This document shows, in pieces, positions 38,801 through 53,800 of a stretch of 64,000 bases of DNA. The position numbers and the translations under genes are program-made. Origin of the DNA: Calliphora vicina (Eukaryota > Arthropoda > Insecta > Diptera > Calliphoridae); assembly GCF_958450345.1 (NCBI RefSeq), contig NC_088780.1, positions 2,168,501 through 2,232,500 of the forward strand, read 5' to 3'. The notes under the pieces were generated by a model, which was not told the origin of the DNA, did not search any database, and worked only from the letters and a program-made list of their open reading frames with translations. How positions within the stretch are numbered: position 1 is the first letter of the stretch; every line of letters begins with the position of its first letter.

Positions 38801-41800
38801 TCATAAAACATAAAAAATAAATAAAAATTTTATCTCGGAGCGAAATGGGTTAAAATGGTGCGAATTAAATTGTTAACTTCCAAAAGCTTAAAGGTCAATT
38901 TTCTGTGTAAATATCAAAGATCGCGGTATTAAAAATTAAAAAAGAACATGGTATGAGGACACCTAAACTCTCTAACTATATTCGTGCAAAATAATTTCGA
39001 TGGAGACTGGATTAGTTCAGGAGTTATAAAGAAAAACGTTATTAAAAGTATAAATTCATATAAATATTTAATTTTTACGTCGGAATGAAAAAGTCACTGA
39101 TATGAGATATTCGATATATTCACCCTTATCGTGGTTGGAGTAAACGTCATACACCTACGACAGTTTCGTTCTAGATTAAAGAAACAGTTTGCATTTTACC
39201 GTTAACGTTTACCGGCTTAATTGATCAATAACCAATGTAATAAAATATTTCATATGCAGTTGCTGCAACTGTATAATATTAATTGACATACATATCTGTA
39301 TATATAAAAGAGTATTATGTCCAAGGCGTATTAACAAGGTGAGTGCATAAAATCAGCTGTTTCTTAATTCGCTGTGGTTTTATGTACACTAGAGTGCTCC
39401 AAGATTGTATGGACGAAAAAAACTTTCTAGGTACAGGCCGTCCCCCCCTCTAGAATTGTTCTATGTATTGTAGAAACACGTTGTGTCAAATATTAGGATG
39501 ATAGGATAACGTTAACTGGTGGCGCAGCGACGCTGAAGTTTTGAGGTGCATTTACAAGGGGAAAATACGCAATTTTTTCAGTTTTTGTAAAAATTTTGCC
39601 ATTAAATAATGACTTTTACAATTTAATTTAAAAGAATCGAAATGTGTACGTAATTGTCGTTATAATAAGATATAAAAGACAAAAATTGGTGAAAAAATGT
39701 TAAAGTTATTAAAAAATCGCCAGGCCATTAACGTGTCTCATGCCACTAGAACAAGAAATTTATGAACAAAATTAACATATTTTGAGAAATATTAAAATAA
39801 AAGCTTATTTTTACTTAAAATATATCCATATTTACTTGTATATGAGTTTTTGTCCTCGTAGGATACCGTTAACCTATTCGCAGGTATGACCAAAAAAATT
39901 AAATTTTTTTAACAGCAGTTTCAAAACTCCAATTTCAAATTTTTAAAAATTTTGTTAAACAAATTTCAGAATTTTTTGATCATCACATGGGGATTTATTA
40001 ACAACATAATAGGGAATAAAAATGTGAAAAAAGTATGTCAATACCTCCTATAGTTTTTCCGTACCTGCGATATAAATTTTGCGATTTTCGAGAAAAACTA
40101 ATTTTTTGGCTAAATTTTGGGGAATGACCAGAATTTCCTTACTGTAATGATTTTTAAGTAAAAGCTATTCAGAACAATATAGTCCAGGTAATTTTAAATA
40201 TAGTCTGAAAGTTTTACTAAAATCGGAAAACTTTAACCCTTAAATCGTGAAGGTCAAATGTCAATTTTTTCAATATTTGGAATTTCTCATGGAAAGATAG
40301 CGAAATATTATATATTTTTGGGCCGATTTTGATGAAACTTAAGAAAAATATAAAATGAAGTCTAGTATTCACAATAACATTACAAAAATGGAAATTAACC
40401 CTTAATAGCACTTGGGGTCCAAATGACCCTCAACTTTTAAAATCACGAAAAACACATTCATTTTGACCCCAAGTACTCTTAAGGGTTAATTTCCATTTTT
40501 GTAATGTTATTGTGAATACTAGACTTCATTTTATATTTTTCTTAAGTTTCATCAAAATCGGCCCAAAAATATATAATATTTCGCTATCTTTCCATGAGAA
40601 ATTCCAAATATTGAAAAAATTGACCTTTGACCTTCACGATTTAAGGGTTAAAGTTTTCCGATTTTAGTAAAACTTTCAGACTATATTTAAAATTACCTGG
40701 ACTATATTATTCTGAATAGCTTTTACTTAAAAATCATTACAGTAAGGAAATTGTGGTCATTCCCCAAAATTTGGCCAAAAAATTAGTTTTTCTCGAAAAT
40801 CGCAAAATTTATATCGCAGGTACGGAAAAACTATAGGAGGTATTGACATACTTTTTTCACATTTTTATTCCCTATTATGTTGTTAATAAATCCCCATGTG
40901 ATGATCAAAAAATTCTGAAATTTGTTTAACAAAATTTTTAAAAATTTGAAATTGGAGTTTTGAAACTGCCGTTAAAAAAATTTAATTTTTTTGGTCATAC
41001 CTGCGAATAGGTTAACGGTATCCTACGAGGACAAAAACTCATATACAAGTAAATATGGATATATTTTAAGTAAAAATAAGCTTTTATTTTAATATTTCTC
41101 AAAATATGTTAATTTTGTTCATAAATTTCTTGTTCTAGTGGCATGAGACACGTTAATGGCCTGGCGATTTTTTAATAACTTTAACATTTTTTCACCAATT
41201 TTTGTCTTTTATATCTTATTATAACGACAATTACGTACACATTTCGATTCTTTTAAATTAAATTGTAAAAGTCATTATTTAATGGCAAAATTTTTACAAA
41301 AACTGAAATAATTGCATATTTTCCCCTTATAAATGCACCTCAAAACTTCAGCGTCGTTGCGCCACCAGTTAACGTTATCCTATCATCCTAATATTTTACA
41401 CAATGTGTTTCTACAATACATAGAACAATTCTAGAGGGGGGGGACGGTCAAAATTCGCAATTTTATTTTTTTGGAGCACTCTAATGTACACTATATGTCA
41501 AACTTTGTTTATGTTTACATTTGTTATTGTAAATAACATAGTAATATTTTAATTCGCCTTGATTTTGACATTTACCTTACATTTTAACAAAAACAAATTG
41601 CCTGTTGTTTTTGCATTGTTGTATTTGTTGCCGGGACGCACTCACCTTGTTAATACGCCTTGATTATGTCTATGAGAATGAGTTATTTCTTTTCATGCAA
41701 AAACAAACATAACAAAGAAATATTTTTTCAAATAAATTTAAAAACGAAATTTTTTTCATGAAAAATAAATTGAATTAAAATAATTTGTTTGCCAGAAAAC

Positions 41801-44800
41801 GGACATAAAAACGATGATTTCAATCTTGGTACCACATTAAACAACTGACTTCCCATTTTTTTATTTTTTTTGTATTAAATCTTCAGATGTTTTTTTATGT
41901 TTTTGATAAAATGGGCATTATTTTCTGAATACTAAAATGTATATTTTAACGTATATTCTATTGATAACAATTTAGTTTATATTCAGTCGAAAAACATAAA
42001 AATCTCTGTTATACTTATTTCCGGATTAATTTTAAAGGAGATTTGTTTTGAAATTAATAAAATAACTAGCTCGAAACTATAATTGTAGAGTTATGATCTT
42101 TTTGTGGCAAATGAGCAATTTGTATGTACAAAAAAATCCTACACAATGAAATGGTTTGGCCACATTTAACCTCTCGCTAATAATCAAGATAATCATTACT
42201 TTTCATCAATTTTTACACATGAACATTAATAAATTCTGCTCATCTTCCATTGACTATGACTGGATATGTCCAGTTGTTGTAATACCACTTTCACTAGTCA
42301 TATTAAAACTAAAATAAAACAACTACATTCACTCGTATATGTATGTATGTTGTAGTATATGCTCACTCCTATGTATTGCTGATTATAATCATTCCTTTTG
42401 TTGTTAAATTTAAACGACAACAATATAAACTGTATATAAATTCATGTACATGCATATGTATCTTTGTATATGAATTTATTTGCTGCAAGTTTTCCAGCTG
42501 ATCAACTGATGATGATACTCTGATGTTGTTTATAGTAATTATAAATAAACAAAAAAAACAAAAATATGTACCTACAGGAATGTAACTAACTGTATTAAAT
42601 AATTCCATCATCATAATTGTAAATTATGTAGTAATGTATAAAAACTTGCATTCACAGGTACTAACATCTATACTGGTTTGAATAGAATTGCATCTGAATA
42701 AGTTTTTTTTTATATTTTATTTTTGACGTCACTCACTATATGCAGTTGTGGAAGTTTCCCAGCTTCTTTTCATGGTCAAGTTCATGTTCATATGATACGC
42801 AGATGTAAACTTCACGTTCAGATATCCATGCATACGTTCACAAACATGCACAAATACATACAAATTATATATACAGTACACCAAATATGTATTCGTACAC
42901 AAAATAATTTTTTAGGGAATAGTCAGAAAAGTACATTTGAAAATTTGTTTCTTAAATTCATAAAAATAATATTCTAACTTAATAGATTTTCATGCGCTAA
43001 AAAATCGAAAAAACCATGCGTTTTAAGTCGTTAAATATGTTGAAAAATATGAAATATGCTCTAAAAATATTTATGCACTGAAAATATTTCAAAATACCAG
43101 TTTTCCTAGATTTCTGTAATTATATTCTGATACTGCAATATAATTTTCATTCCAGATAGTGCATTGAAAGTTCAGTAATCAGTAAGATTTTACTATACTG
43201 CAATATTAACAGTAAATTGCTACCGATTACTGAAAAAATGCAGTAATCAGTACATTTTTTACTAATAATGAAATTTAATTTGTATTACCAGTAAAATTTT
43301 ACTAATACATGGTTTCTGTTGAAATTTTTCTTTGTAATTTAAAGATTAAAAAATATTTTTATTTTTTTAAAAATTATATCAATGGACGTTAAAAATATTT
43401 AAACATATTTTTTGACCAGCTTTAGTTGATTCATCTTGAAAGATCTTACAATATATATGTTATCGACTACTTTCTTTAACTACTGTAGTTAATATCGATA
43501 ACAAAAACTGAACATGAAACTAAACTGCTAATTCCAAATTTAATATACAACATGCATATGTATTGCATTACATTACATACTCGTAGATACATTAATTTGT
43601 GTGATGTACTTTAAGTAGTTCTTACTTCAACACTAGACTAGTCAACTTGAATTTATTTCACGGTAAAGATGTGTTGTCATTTAAAAGTCCGTCTTTGTTG
43701 TTACATATTAATCAATCGTATTGAAGTTAGCAAATAAATTTATAATTTTCAGAATTGCATACATACATTTATGAAAGTATGTATTTGTATCTTATACATG
43801 CAGTTGTTTGTGTTTTTCATACTGTATCTTATGGATAATAAAGATATAAACAATAATAAAGCTACATGTTCAACGGGTTATCCGTCATCGACAGCATTAA
43901 ATGTGCATGAACAATATTGGAATATAACGATAAGTGTGCCTCTTATACATCACGATTATATCAACATGTTGCTACAAATATGCTCTCAACGTAATGTTGC
44001 ACAAGAAATGTGGCGTTTATTTGTGTTATTATATGGCTTGGCAAGTGTATTTCTTGTTAGCAAATGTGTATGTATGATTTTCAAATTATGAATTACATGA
44101 ATGAATTTTTCACAAAAAAAAAAAGTTACTAAATCTACATTTTGATAACCTTGAATAGAAAGTCAGTCCTATAGAGTTAAGAATCATGTATACCATTAGA
44201 AATTGTATGTTATTTAGACATACCCAAAGGCAAAAAAAAAAAAACATGGTGACCATAATCGAACAGCGTCATATTATGACTGGATTTTATGGTTTCTGTT
44301 GAAATTATATTATGGTACGTAGATGACCATAATATTACTAATGTGTAGCATCATAATATGATCCAGCTTAACAATAATTTAATCATTTATTGGTAATTAT
44401 AACATAACCATGTGTAATCAAATTATTATACAACGTTATAGTAAACATAACCATAATATACATCTATATTATGATTACACCTCAACCATAATATGGTTAT
44501 GTAAAGACATATGGTTGAGCTCAACCATATTATGATTCCAACTACATGACTATATTATGGTGTATTTGCGATCATGTTATATATATTTATAATCTATCAA
44601 TATTTTTACTATTACTGAAAATTTACTGATTACTGAATACTGATTTTTTTTCAGTAATCAGTAAAAATTTACTGGTAATGAAAATTATATTTCATTACCA
44701 GTAAGCATTTACTGATTACTGAAACGCTTACTGCAGTAAAAAAGTAATGCAGTATGCCCATGTATGATTCATACAAGTTCAATAAAACCTAGCTTTCCAT

Positions 44801-47800
44801 TGTTTTCTAGCAATTTCTTCATACAAACGCGTTTTCTTTTGCTCCTTTTTCATTTCTTTTTAGGATAATAGCAATAATAAGTGTATTACATTTTATCTTT
44901 ATTCATTACAAACCAAACAATTTTTGGTAAAATATGTATTTTGTATCAGCATGCTGTGTGTATGTGTCCAGCTTAATTGCAAAATCACTTGATGGCAGAT
45001 CAATGATAGTGTTGTGTGTGAGCCCTATTATTTACATAAAAACCTCAAAGTTTACATTAAAGCTCATTTTTATTCTTGTTCAAATAGTGCTATCTGCTAA
45101 TTTCACTGTTAGAATCGAAAAAACTTCAACTTGTAAAAACTGCTATCTAACATATAAACGCGAATATCAGGAATTAATAAAAACTTAACATATGTAGGAT
45201 ATAGACGTCGTTTTTAAATAACATTGTAAAATAAACATTAGTTATTACTCTTCGAGTTAACGAAAAAACAGGGGCCAAATTACCGCATTCGTGATCGAAT
45301 GAGCTATAGTATCGAAAAATGATTTCAATATCGAAATTATGATAAAATGTACTAAATTTCTTGCTCGACTTCGAATGCCATAATCTTAAATAAGAAAATT
45401 ACGAAAATAAGAATTTTACTCGATATCGAATGCGGTAATTCGGCCCCAGTTTTATCGCTCTCCTGTAAAATGTTGATTTTCCTTAAAGCACTATTTGAAT
45501 ATAAACCCTCGATATTTGAATTCTTTTATTTATTCCAAAAACTTATTTTACTTAGGACAATTCAAAGCAAATATATAGTTCTATTTTATTTAATGCTGTT
45601 TGATCTTACAAAACACTTGTAAGAGTAAACGACGTCAAACAAATTTGTGCTAAAAAAGAGTTTACACTTTTTTGAGTAAATATTTGCCATGTGGACCCTT
45701 CAGAATATAAATTTTTAGAAATTATTTCATAAATCAAACCAAACATTAGTTAGGGACATTGACAATTTTTTTTGATTTCACACCAATAGGGGAATCCTAA
45801 TGTATTTAATACTTATATACACATGCATATGTACATGTATATTTTACATATATACATATGTACATGTGAATAAATATGTATTATTCTGTTTATGTGCAAA
45901 GAATACATTTTCACTGTTTGCATATACAGTGAGCCTCAAAAGTGAGTAAACAGCAGCGAATTTTTTGATTTTTTAAGATCATGAAAATCATTATAGTCCG
46001 ACTTAAATCTATATTTTTCACAACCAAAGATATTATTCAAGCCAATCTCTATCAAACCGAAACTTTAAAATTTTAATCATGGATAAATTTTAGAATTTTC
46101 ATTATCTTAAAAAATATCCAATAATTTTTGGTGTATACTCACTTTTGCGGCTCACTGTACATACATACATATGTATGTATGTAAGAAGTATATTGTCGTA
46201 GCAATTTGTTAGATTGCTTGACAATTAAATACTTACTTTTATTGGTATTATGAAGAATAAAATAATAAAACAAAGTGAATAGTGTGAAATATCCAAACCG
46301 TAAGCTTATTATGCAAACATGTTAAGTCAATTTTTTTATGAAAATTTAGATTTTTATACAATTCGTTAGAATAAATAAAAAACGTTTACAATTATATCGT
46401 TTTTTCACGTTAATGTACTTTGGTCAAAATTGCAAAATTATTGAGTATAACTACGTTATTAAATATATAAGAATCTCAGGTATTATTACTTGTAATATTG
46501 TTATTTTGGCCTATAAGGCTTGATATTACATAAATGAATAAATAAATAAATAAAAATAAATAAAAAATAAATATATAATAGCGCCAAACTCGTTTAAATT
46601 CATTCATTTAATTTTAATCAAAAAAAGTAAATCATACATTTTTTAAGGGAAAATTTGTATAAGAAGTCGCCAACGCACTGCTTCTAAACTTTAATTGTTT
46701 GTAACATTATAAATCACGCTGAATAAGAAATAAAACTGCATTAACAAATTTAAAAAATGTGAAAATGGATTTATTACGTTTGTACACTAAGCTAACGAAA
46801 CAAAACAACAAAATAATTTACTGATTACTAGAAAGTTCAGATATGAATTTCAAATGCTTTCATTTATTTATTTATGATTAATTTACTTTTAAAATTCAAT
46901 ATCAAATATTTTTTTTAATAGGTTTTTAATTTTTTTTTTTTAATTTATAACTTATTTATACTAATTTAAATAAAATAATAATGAATGTGTAAATCCAACT
47001 GCTTAGAAAGCAATGTAAATGAAGGGAGGAGAAATTGTGGTAAATGACCCTAATTTTTATGAAATGTTCAACATATTTAATCCAATTCATGTTTTCACTT
47101 TTTTTCTTAATTGATCTATTATTTGTATAATTAGTTGCAATGACATTGCATGTTGGTTGCAACCTTTTATTTCTCTTGCAGCATAACACAATTTCCAATT
47201 TGTTAAATTTCTATTTTTACCAAAAATATAGACTTTTAATTAAATTATTTATTGACGTTTTAGCTATTGTATATACTTTTAATTACAATGCCTTTACTAA
47301 ATTGTTTAAATCATTATTTTTTTTATTTATTAGTGTTTTAGCATATGTACATAATTTTAAACCAATGCCTTTATTAAATATTTAAAATTATTGTAAGTGT
47401 TTCCAAATGAAACCAAACCAAATAACGAAATGATAGCGAAAACGACTACTACGTCAAAATCTGGACGACTGCAATTAAAATTTTTGCGATATATCAACAA
47501 ATTGCAAATTATTGGAATTAGAAAATGTAAATAATAAATAAATTAATATATACTACTTTATATTTATATCAATATTGAAAGCACATAGTACATTTCATAC
47601 TACAATAGCTACATATGTTCATACTTACAAATATGTAAGTGCATATACATTTAAATACATACATCTATATATAACTGCGAAATAATTGTACATACATACA
47701 ATACATATGCTTTTTCATACCATGATTATGGAATCAAAAGGTAAACTTTCGTTTAAAGCCGTGAAATTGCATATAAATGCATTGTTTTGGAAAACAGACA

Positions 47801-50800
47801 ATATTTTGGATCCCATACAAACAAGTATGCAGTGTCAATCAAAACAATTGCAACAAAGTTCGGCTTCTCACATTCATAATTAAGTCGGTAAAGAAAACAA
47901 TTTTTTAAGTTAAAAAAAAACTGAACGTTACATAGTATATATTTTCGAATTTCCGAAAAAAAATTGACCAAGGTTTTTCTATTTCTCGTACTCTTAACAA
48001 CAGAACTTAAAAAATGCTGAAATTATTTTTCCAATATGAATATTTTGGCAAGTGAGGTAGTTATTATTATTTTGGAACATATCCCAAAATTTTCGCTTTC
48101 TGAAAATATTTCGATAAAATTTAGTACATACGCTTTTTCCTCCCAATGAAAATGGTTAAAATCGATCCATGATATTATCTAACCACCATACAAATGTCCT
48201 CCAGGAATAAGGCCACTTTAACGTTTATGACGATCGGTATAATTGGTTATAGCTCCCATATAAAGCCGACAATTTTAATGAATAAATTGTGGGAAGCATG
48301 CCTTATGTTTGACGATGCTTAGAATCTCATAAAGTATACAGAATGTCTTGAAATGGGTGTCGGAATCTGAAATAGGACAATTAAAATGTATTTAACCCAC
48401 TCATAGTTCAATTCTTGATTTATAAAATTCAAATACTTATAACAACAGCCACATTTTTAAAGTTAAATAAAATTTAAAAAAACAAGTAAAATAGCTAAAT
48501 TCGGCTGTGCCGAATCTTATATACCCTTCACCAAATTATACTTCAAAATAAAAATTTTAAATATTTTTAGGTAAACAAAATTTATTTTTTCCAAGGGTGT
48601 TTTTAAATTTAAAATTTTTTTTTTTTTTTAAATTTAAATTTTTTTTTTTTGGGTTTTATTTTTTTTTAGTAAAAAAAAATTTTTGGTGAAAAAAATGGGG
48701 TTAAAAAATATTTTTTCCGATTTTGATCCATTGTATGTCCAACTTACTATGGTGTTGCATTAAATATCATTAAATATCCATATTGACTATATTAATGACT
48801 TAGTAATCCTAATATAGGTGGAAATAGGTCAAAAATCGATGTTGTCCTGGTTTTTTCCAACCGAGCCGGAAGAATTCCGGAGATATTGATGTATGAATCG
48901 TGTATGTAAGTTATTTGGGGGCTTCGGAATGCTGATTTCAACAGACAGACAGACGGACAAGGCTTAATCAACTCCGCTATCTATAAGGATCCATAATATA
49001 TATACTTTATAGGGTCGAAAAGTTATATTGTGGTAATTACAAACGGAATGACAAACTTATATATACCCTTCTCACGAAGGTGAAGGGTATAAAAATATAT
49101 GTTTGACTAAACCCACTTAAACATTTTTAAAGTTCATAACTCCTTAACTAAAAGATTGTCTAGCTTAAAAATTTGTAGAAATATACAAAAGACTTTGCTT
49201 ATTATCACATAACCAAAAAAACTATATGCTAATAACAAAGTTGATGATATATTTGTAGAAATTTTTAAGCTTGACACTGTTTTATTTTAGAAGTTATGAA
49301 TGTGGTTTTTGAGATATAGGCCATTGAAGTTTATAACTCAAGAATTGAACTATTGAAAGAAATGTCATTTACTCATATAATTTCAAAGGACATATATTTA
49401 TCTTTCAAATAAAATCAAATTTAATGTTGTACATTGTATGATAAAGATTATATGCAGTTATAGATGAACACTTTTGTTAAATTTTTAAGACGTCATCTCG
49501 ATTCTATCTATAAATTTTGTTAAAATCGAAAATGAGAAATCCGAAAAGTGCTGTTTTCTGTCCGCTTTGGGATGGATACTCCCATATGTAAAAAAAAAAC
49601 AAGTGAGTGTACCAGCTTCACAGTAATACCCTAGAATTTTTTGGTATAACGTTAATTCGTACGGCTCTGAAATTCATTCATATATTGGTATTATTGTTAA
49701 AATCTTTGCAGATGTTAAAAATATTATGATCCACACTGTTTGTTGGTGAATGTATTCGTAGGTATAACTATACATAAATACTTATACAAAACGAAAAAAA
49801 AAAAAGACAAATGAAAAGAAAATTGAATGAAAACAAAACGCTGCTGGTTGGTTACTTGGCTGTTTGGTTGGTTTGGCTTAAATTTCTTCTATTAAATGCA
49901 GGCAGGCTTCTTCTTTTCATATTCGCTTAATTCTTCGCTAACGGTGTAGTTTTGTGCGTCTGTTTGTATGTGTGTGCGTTTTTAAAGCTCTAACAATTAC
50001 AGTGTGTCAATATACATAGATACACTTACTTGCATTTGGCTGTTGGATGTTTGTTAATAACAATTGTTGGACAAATACATTAAACATTGAAGAAACTTTA
50101 ATTCAGTCGGACACAAGACGCGATACCAATACAATCGATTTCCAAACAACGGAGCGTTTAAAACGCGTCAAAATACAAATATTATTTACAAGACAAAAAA
50201 AATATATATGTATATAATAAAAACATTTTAGCAATTTTATTTCCCTACAAGAAATTGCATTTTGGATGAGTGATTTTTCTTTCGTTTGTCGAAGCAATTA
50301 ACGAAAATTATTTTGAAACAAATATTAATGTTTAAAAAATAGACAATGAAAACAATTTGAATATACATACATACATACATACGTACATATGTATATTGGG
50401 AAAAAATGGATAAGTTTTATGTTAAACCCAAACGGAATTTGGTATCAGCAAATGCCTCTTCGAGTAAAGTTGCTACTACGTCTAGATCATCGGCGGAGAT
50501 TTTTCAATCAACTTCAAATTCCAGACGATTAGGTGTTGGAAATATTTGTTCGAAAATTCGACACAAGATTGAAGATAATCTAACGCCAAAAATCAGTGGC
50601 AAACTATATAAAACAGGAAAGCACTCAAAGTCCTTGACAGCTTTAAGTTCGATCGGAGCCTCTACAGGAAAATATACATTGACCAACAAAAATTCAATAG
50701 GAGCAGAAACCACGTCCACTGAAAGTCGGAAAGTCAAACTGAAACCAAAGGCTGGCGATGGCAGCGACAAACAAAATCCATATGCTGAATGTTACAATAC

Positions 50801-53800
50801 GTCAAAGGATACCTCTTATTTTGCAGCATCTTCTTTACTTTCGTATGTGGACAGCGACGAAGATGAGGCCCAATTGAGTTTGAATATTGCAAAAACATCT
50901 TTGGAAGATGAAATATTTGAGGAATTGGAGAAGGCGGCTCACGATGAACATAAATTGAATGCGGTATTAAAAACCTTTGATAAAATAATATTTGATTACA
51001 ATGATCCTCTCATACAAACAATATCAAATACTGAAGATCATTATTGTATTGAGAAGAAATTGGAAAATTTGGAAAATACAAATTCTGAAACTGAACAACT
51101 TACAAAACCAGCTGAAAATATCCCGCTTAAGGCAGATAGTGAATTAAGTGAGATTTCTAATCCAATATTTTGCTGTTTAAAATCCGAACAGACAGATTGT
51201 CGCCCCCAGTTGGATTGTAATACGATTGAATGGAAAAAGTTAGAAAAATCATCATCAACACTCTCATTGACTCGTAGAAAATGTTATCAGTCGCCTGATT
51301 CCCCCTGCCTTAGACAAATGCGACATGCTTTTGCCAAGCAACAAAGATCCAAATCTGTTTGGGAACTTTCGAACTCCACAAAAATACCGATACTGAAAGC
51401 AATTCCTTTAAAAACGAGAAGTAAAAGTTTTTGCTATCACAACTCTGAAGGAACTGCTCATACAAACAATTTCAAATCATTGCAAAGTCAAAAGATACTG
51501 AAAACAACGAAGCAGTCATTAAATGATCGACAGGAATCTGTAACGTCATCGTCATTGGCTCTAACAAACAAGAAACAACGACCTATAGATAATAAAATAG
51601 GCAAACAAGATAAATCGGTTGTTTTAGTAGCTTCCCCAATAAAATCTAGAAACGCAATCAAATCACAACACAAAACTCCTGCTAATGGTAAAGCATTGCA
51701 GTCAAAGAGTATAACTTCCAAGTCTAAAAGAACAACAACAGCTGCTGTTGCCAATCCAAGCTTAACATCGACTATTCATATGCCTTTGGCTGTCCCAAGC
51801 CGAAGTAACACAAGTGATGAATTGTTAGATAAATGTCTGGAAAAAGGACAACAAATTCTACGTAAAGTTGAATCGTTAAATACACAACGAATTCAAGTCT
51901 CTTCTCATACCAAAAAATCGCTAGTACGCACAAAATCGAATTCGAATAAAAAAATATCCAAAGATAATTTAACACTAAAACGTAAACAATGGCTCCACAA
52001 ACTTAACTATGCCAACGAAGAAAAAATAGCCATACCGCCATTGGAGTCGTGTAAAATTATACCACCCGTTTTGGGAGAAACTTCCGATAAACATGCAGAA
52101 CTCCTGGTACAAGTTACCAACGCAACACACTTAACCACCAGTAAACAACGCACAATCTCCGAAGAAAGTCAATTCGCAAAGACACACCTCAACTCCACTC
52201 CAGAGATCGATGTGGTTGCAAAAAATCACGAATCAGACTCTGATGATTCTGGCCATATTTCAAATGAAAATATGGAAATTCCCATTAATCATACCTCCAA
52301 TTCATCATCATCCACCAGTTTATGTGAAACCTCTTCATCTGCATCCTCATGTCCAACCACTGCGTCTGTTTGCGATAATTCCAATAGCAATGGAATTGTA
52401 ACAAAATCCTTGAAAATGTCTGAAGTCTTGCAGAAATTTGAACGTAAAGCCCAGAAGCAAACATCACTAATGAATTCTCACGAACATTGGAATCACACTT
52501 CGGAAAAACCGGAGGCAAAATTAGCAGCTAGTACTATTTATCCAAAAACAACAAATTGTTCTTCAAAGCAGCCACATTTCGACAATAGTTCTAAAACCGA
52601 TTCTCGATATTGTACTACATACAAGGTGGCAGAGGTTGAATCTGTCAGTGTGATTAGAACACTGGTTGAAATTTTTCCAAATTACACCAAAGAGGTAACT
52701 ATAAGGCTTCATTAAATTAAATGAACCGAAGAGGGCTGGGCGATTGAGTGAAGGAATTAAAAAATGCATTTAGTAGTTTGCTTGTATTGTAGTAATTTAA
52801 AACATTTATTTATTTATATTACATTTTATTATATTGTATTGTATTGTATATCATATTTACATATTTACATTTTTTATTTGTAGATTTTTTATAATTACAT
52901 AAATAAATTAATTAATTTTAAACATAATCAAAAAATGGTGTCTTTAATGGTTTCTCTTTCTTTATTTAGATATTTTTTTGTTCCTTTAAAGTTGGTCTTT
53001 ATATTCCAATATTATTAAAAACTATTTAGTTGTATAATGTAAAAGAACTGGTTGGGTTATTTTAATCGATTTGTATAATCATGCCTATCCCCTTTCCCCT
53101 CTTACTATATACTTTTTAAAAGATTTAAAAATCTGAACTTTAAAAATGAAAACATAAAATATATTGTAAATTACACACAACATACTTGAATTGATTTTGA
53201 TTACAGCCACATTATCCAACGTTATTCCCATTTAATAATTAAATAATTTTTTTATGTTTTTTTCTGAAAAAAATAACTTAAAAAATTACAATTTCGTCAT
53301 TTGCTTTAGATTTTTTACAAATAATTCTCACTTGTGTTGATTTCAATTTCGTTTATTACACCATACATACATAGATATTTATGTATGTATGTTCATGTGC
53401 GAAATATGTAATCAATAAGACTAATTTTTGATCGGTGATCAATAATATTATAAGAGATTTTATGCTTAACCAAGACTCACGTCATCAATTTTATGTTATT
53501 TGTTTTGTTTTGTCAGGTAGGGGTTTGCAAATAGTTTTTATATGTATATTTCTATATGAATGAACACCTGTAAAACAGTTCACGTACAAATACGTGATCT
53601 TGCGAATTTATACGCGATCCTCTTCCAAGACAGTATACAGGTGTCAAATTTTAATAAACTTAAATCGAGACTGATTGCCATCCTAGTTAAGTGAGCCTCT
53701 GACTGATTGGCTGGCTTTACAGCAGACTTTTATTATTAAGAAATAAACAAAACCCAATTCAAATTTACCATCGACCAAATATACATATTCGTACGTGCAT

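Larger units (their letters stand above)
39322..41662. mobile_element. MITE (CAAGGCGTATTAACAAGG) split by a fold-back element
   Basis: The MITE halves 39322-39389 and 41492-41662 together equal the intact copy at 57466-57698. The 8-bp target duplication ATTATGTC flanks it (39314-39321, 41663-41670). The interior is occupied by the 39390-41483 insertion. Confidence 0.88.

Noticed and set aside
42723..42977. 84-codon ORF
   Set aside because: His/Ile/Thr-rich product of CATA-type simple sequence; no support.
47686..47883. 65-codon ORF in intron 9
   Set aside because: No recognised motif, no splice partner, microsatellite-rich start.
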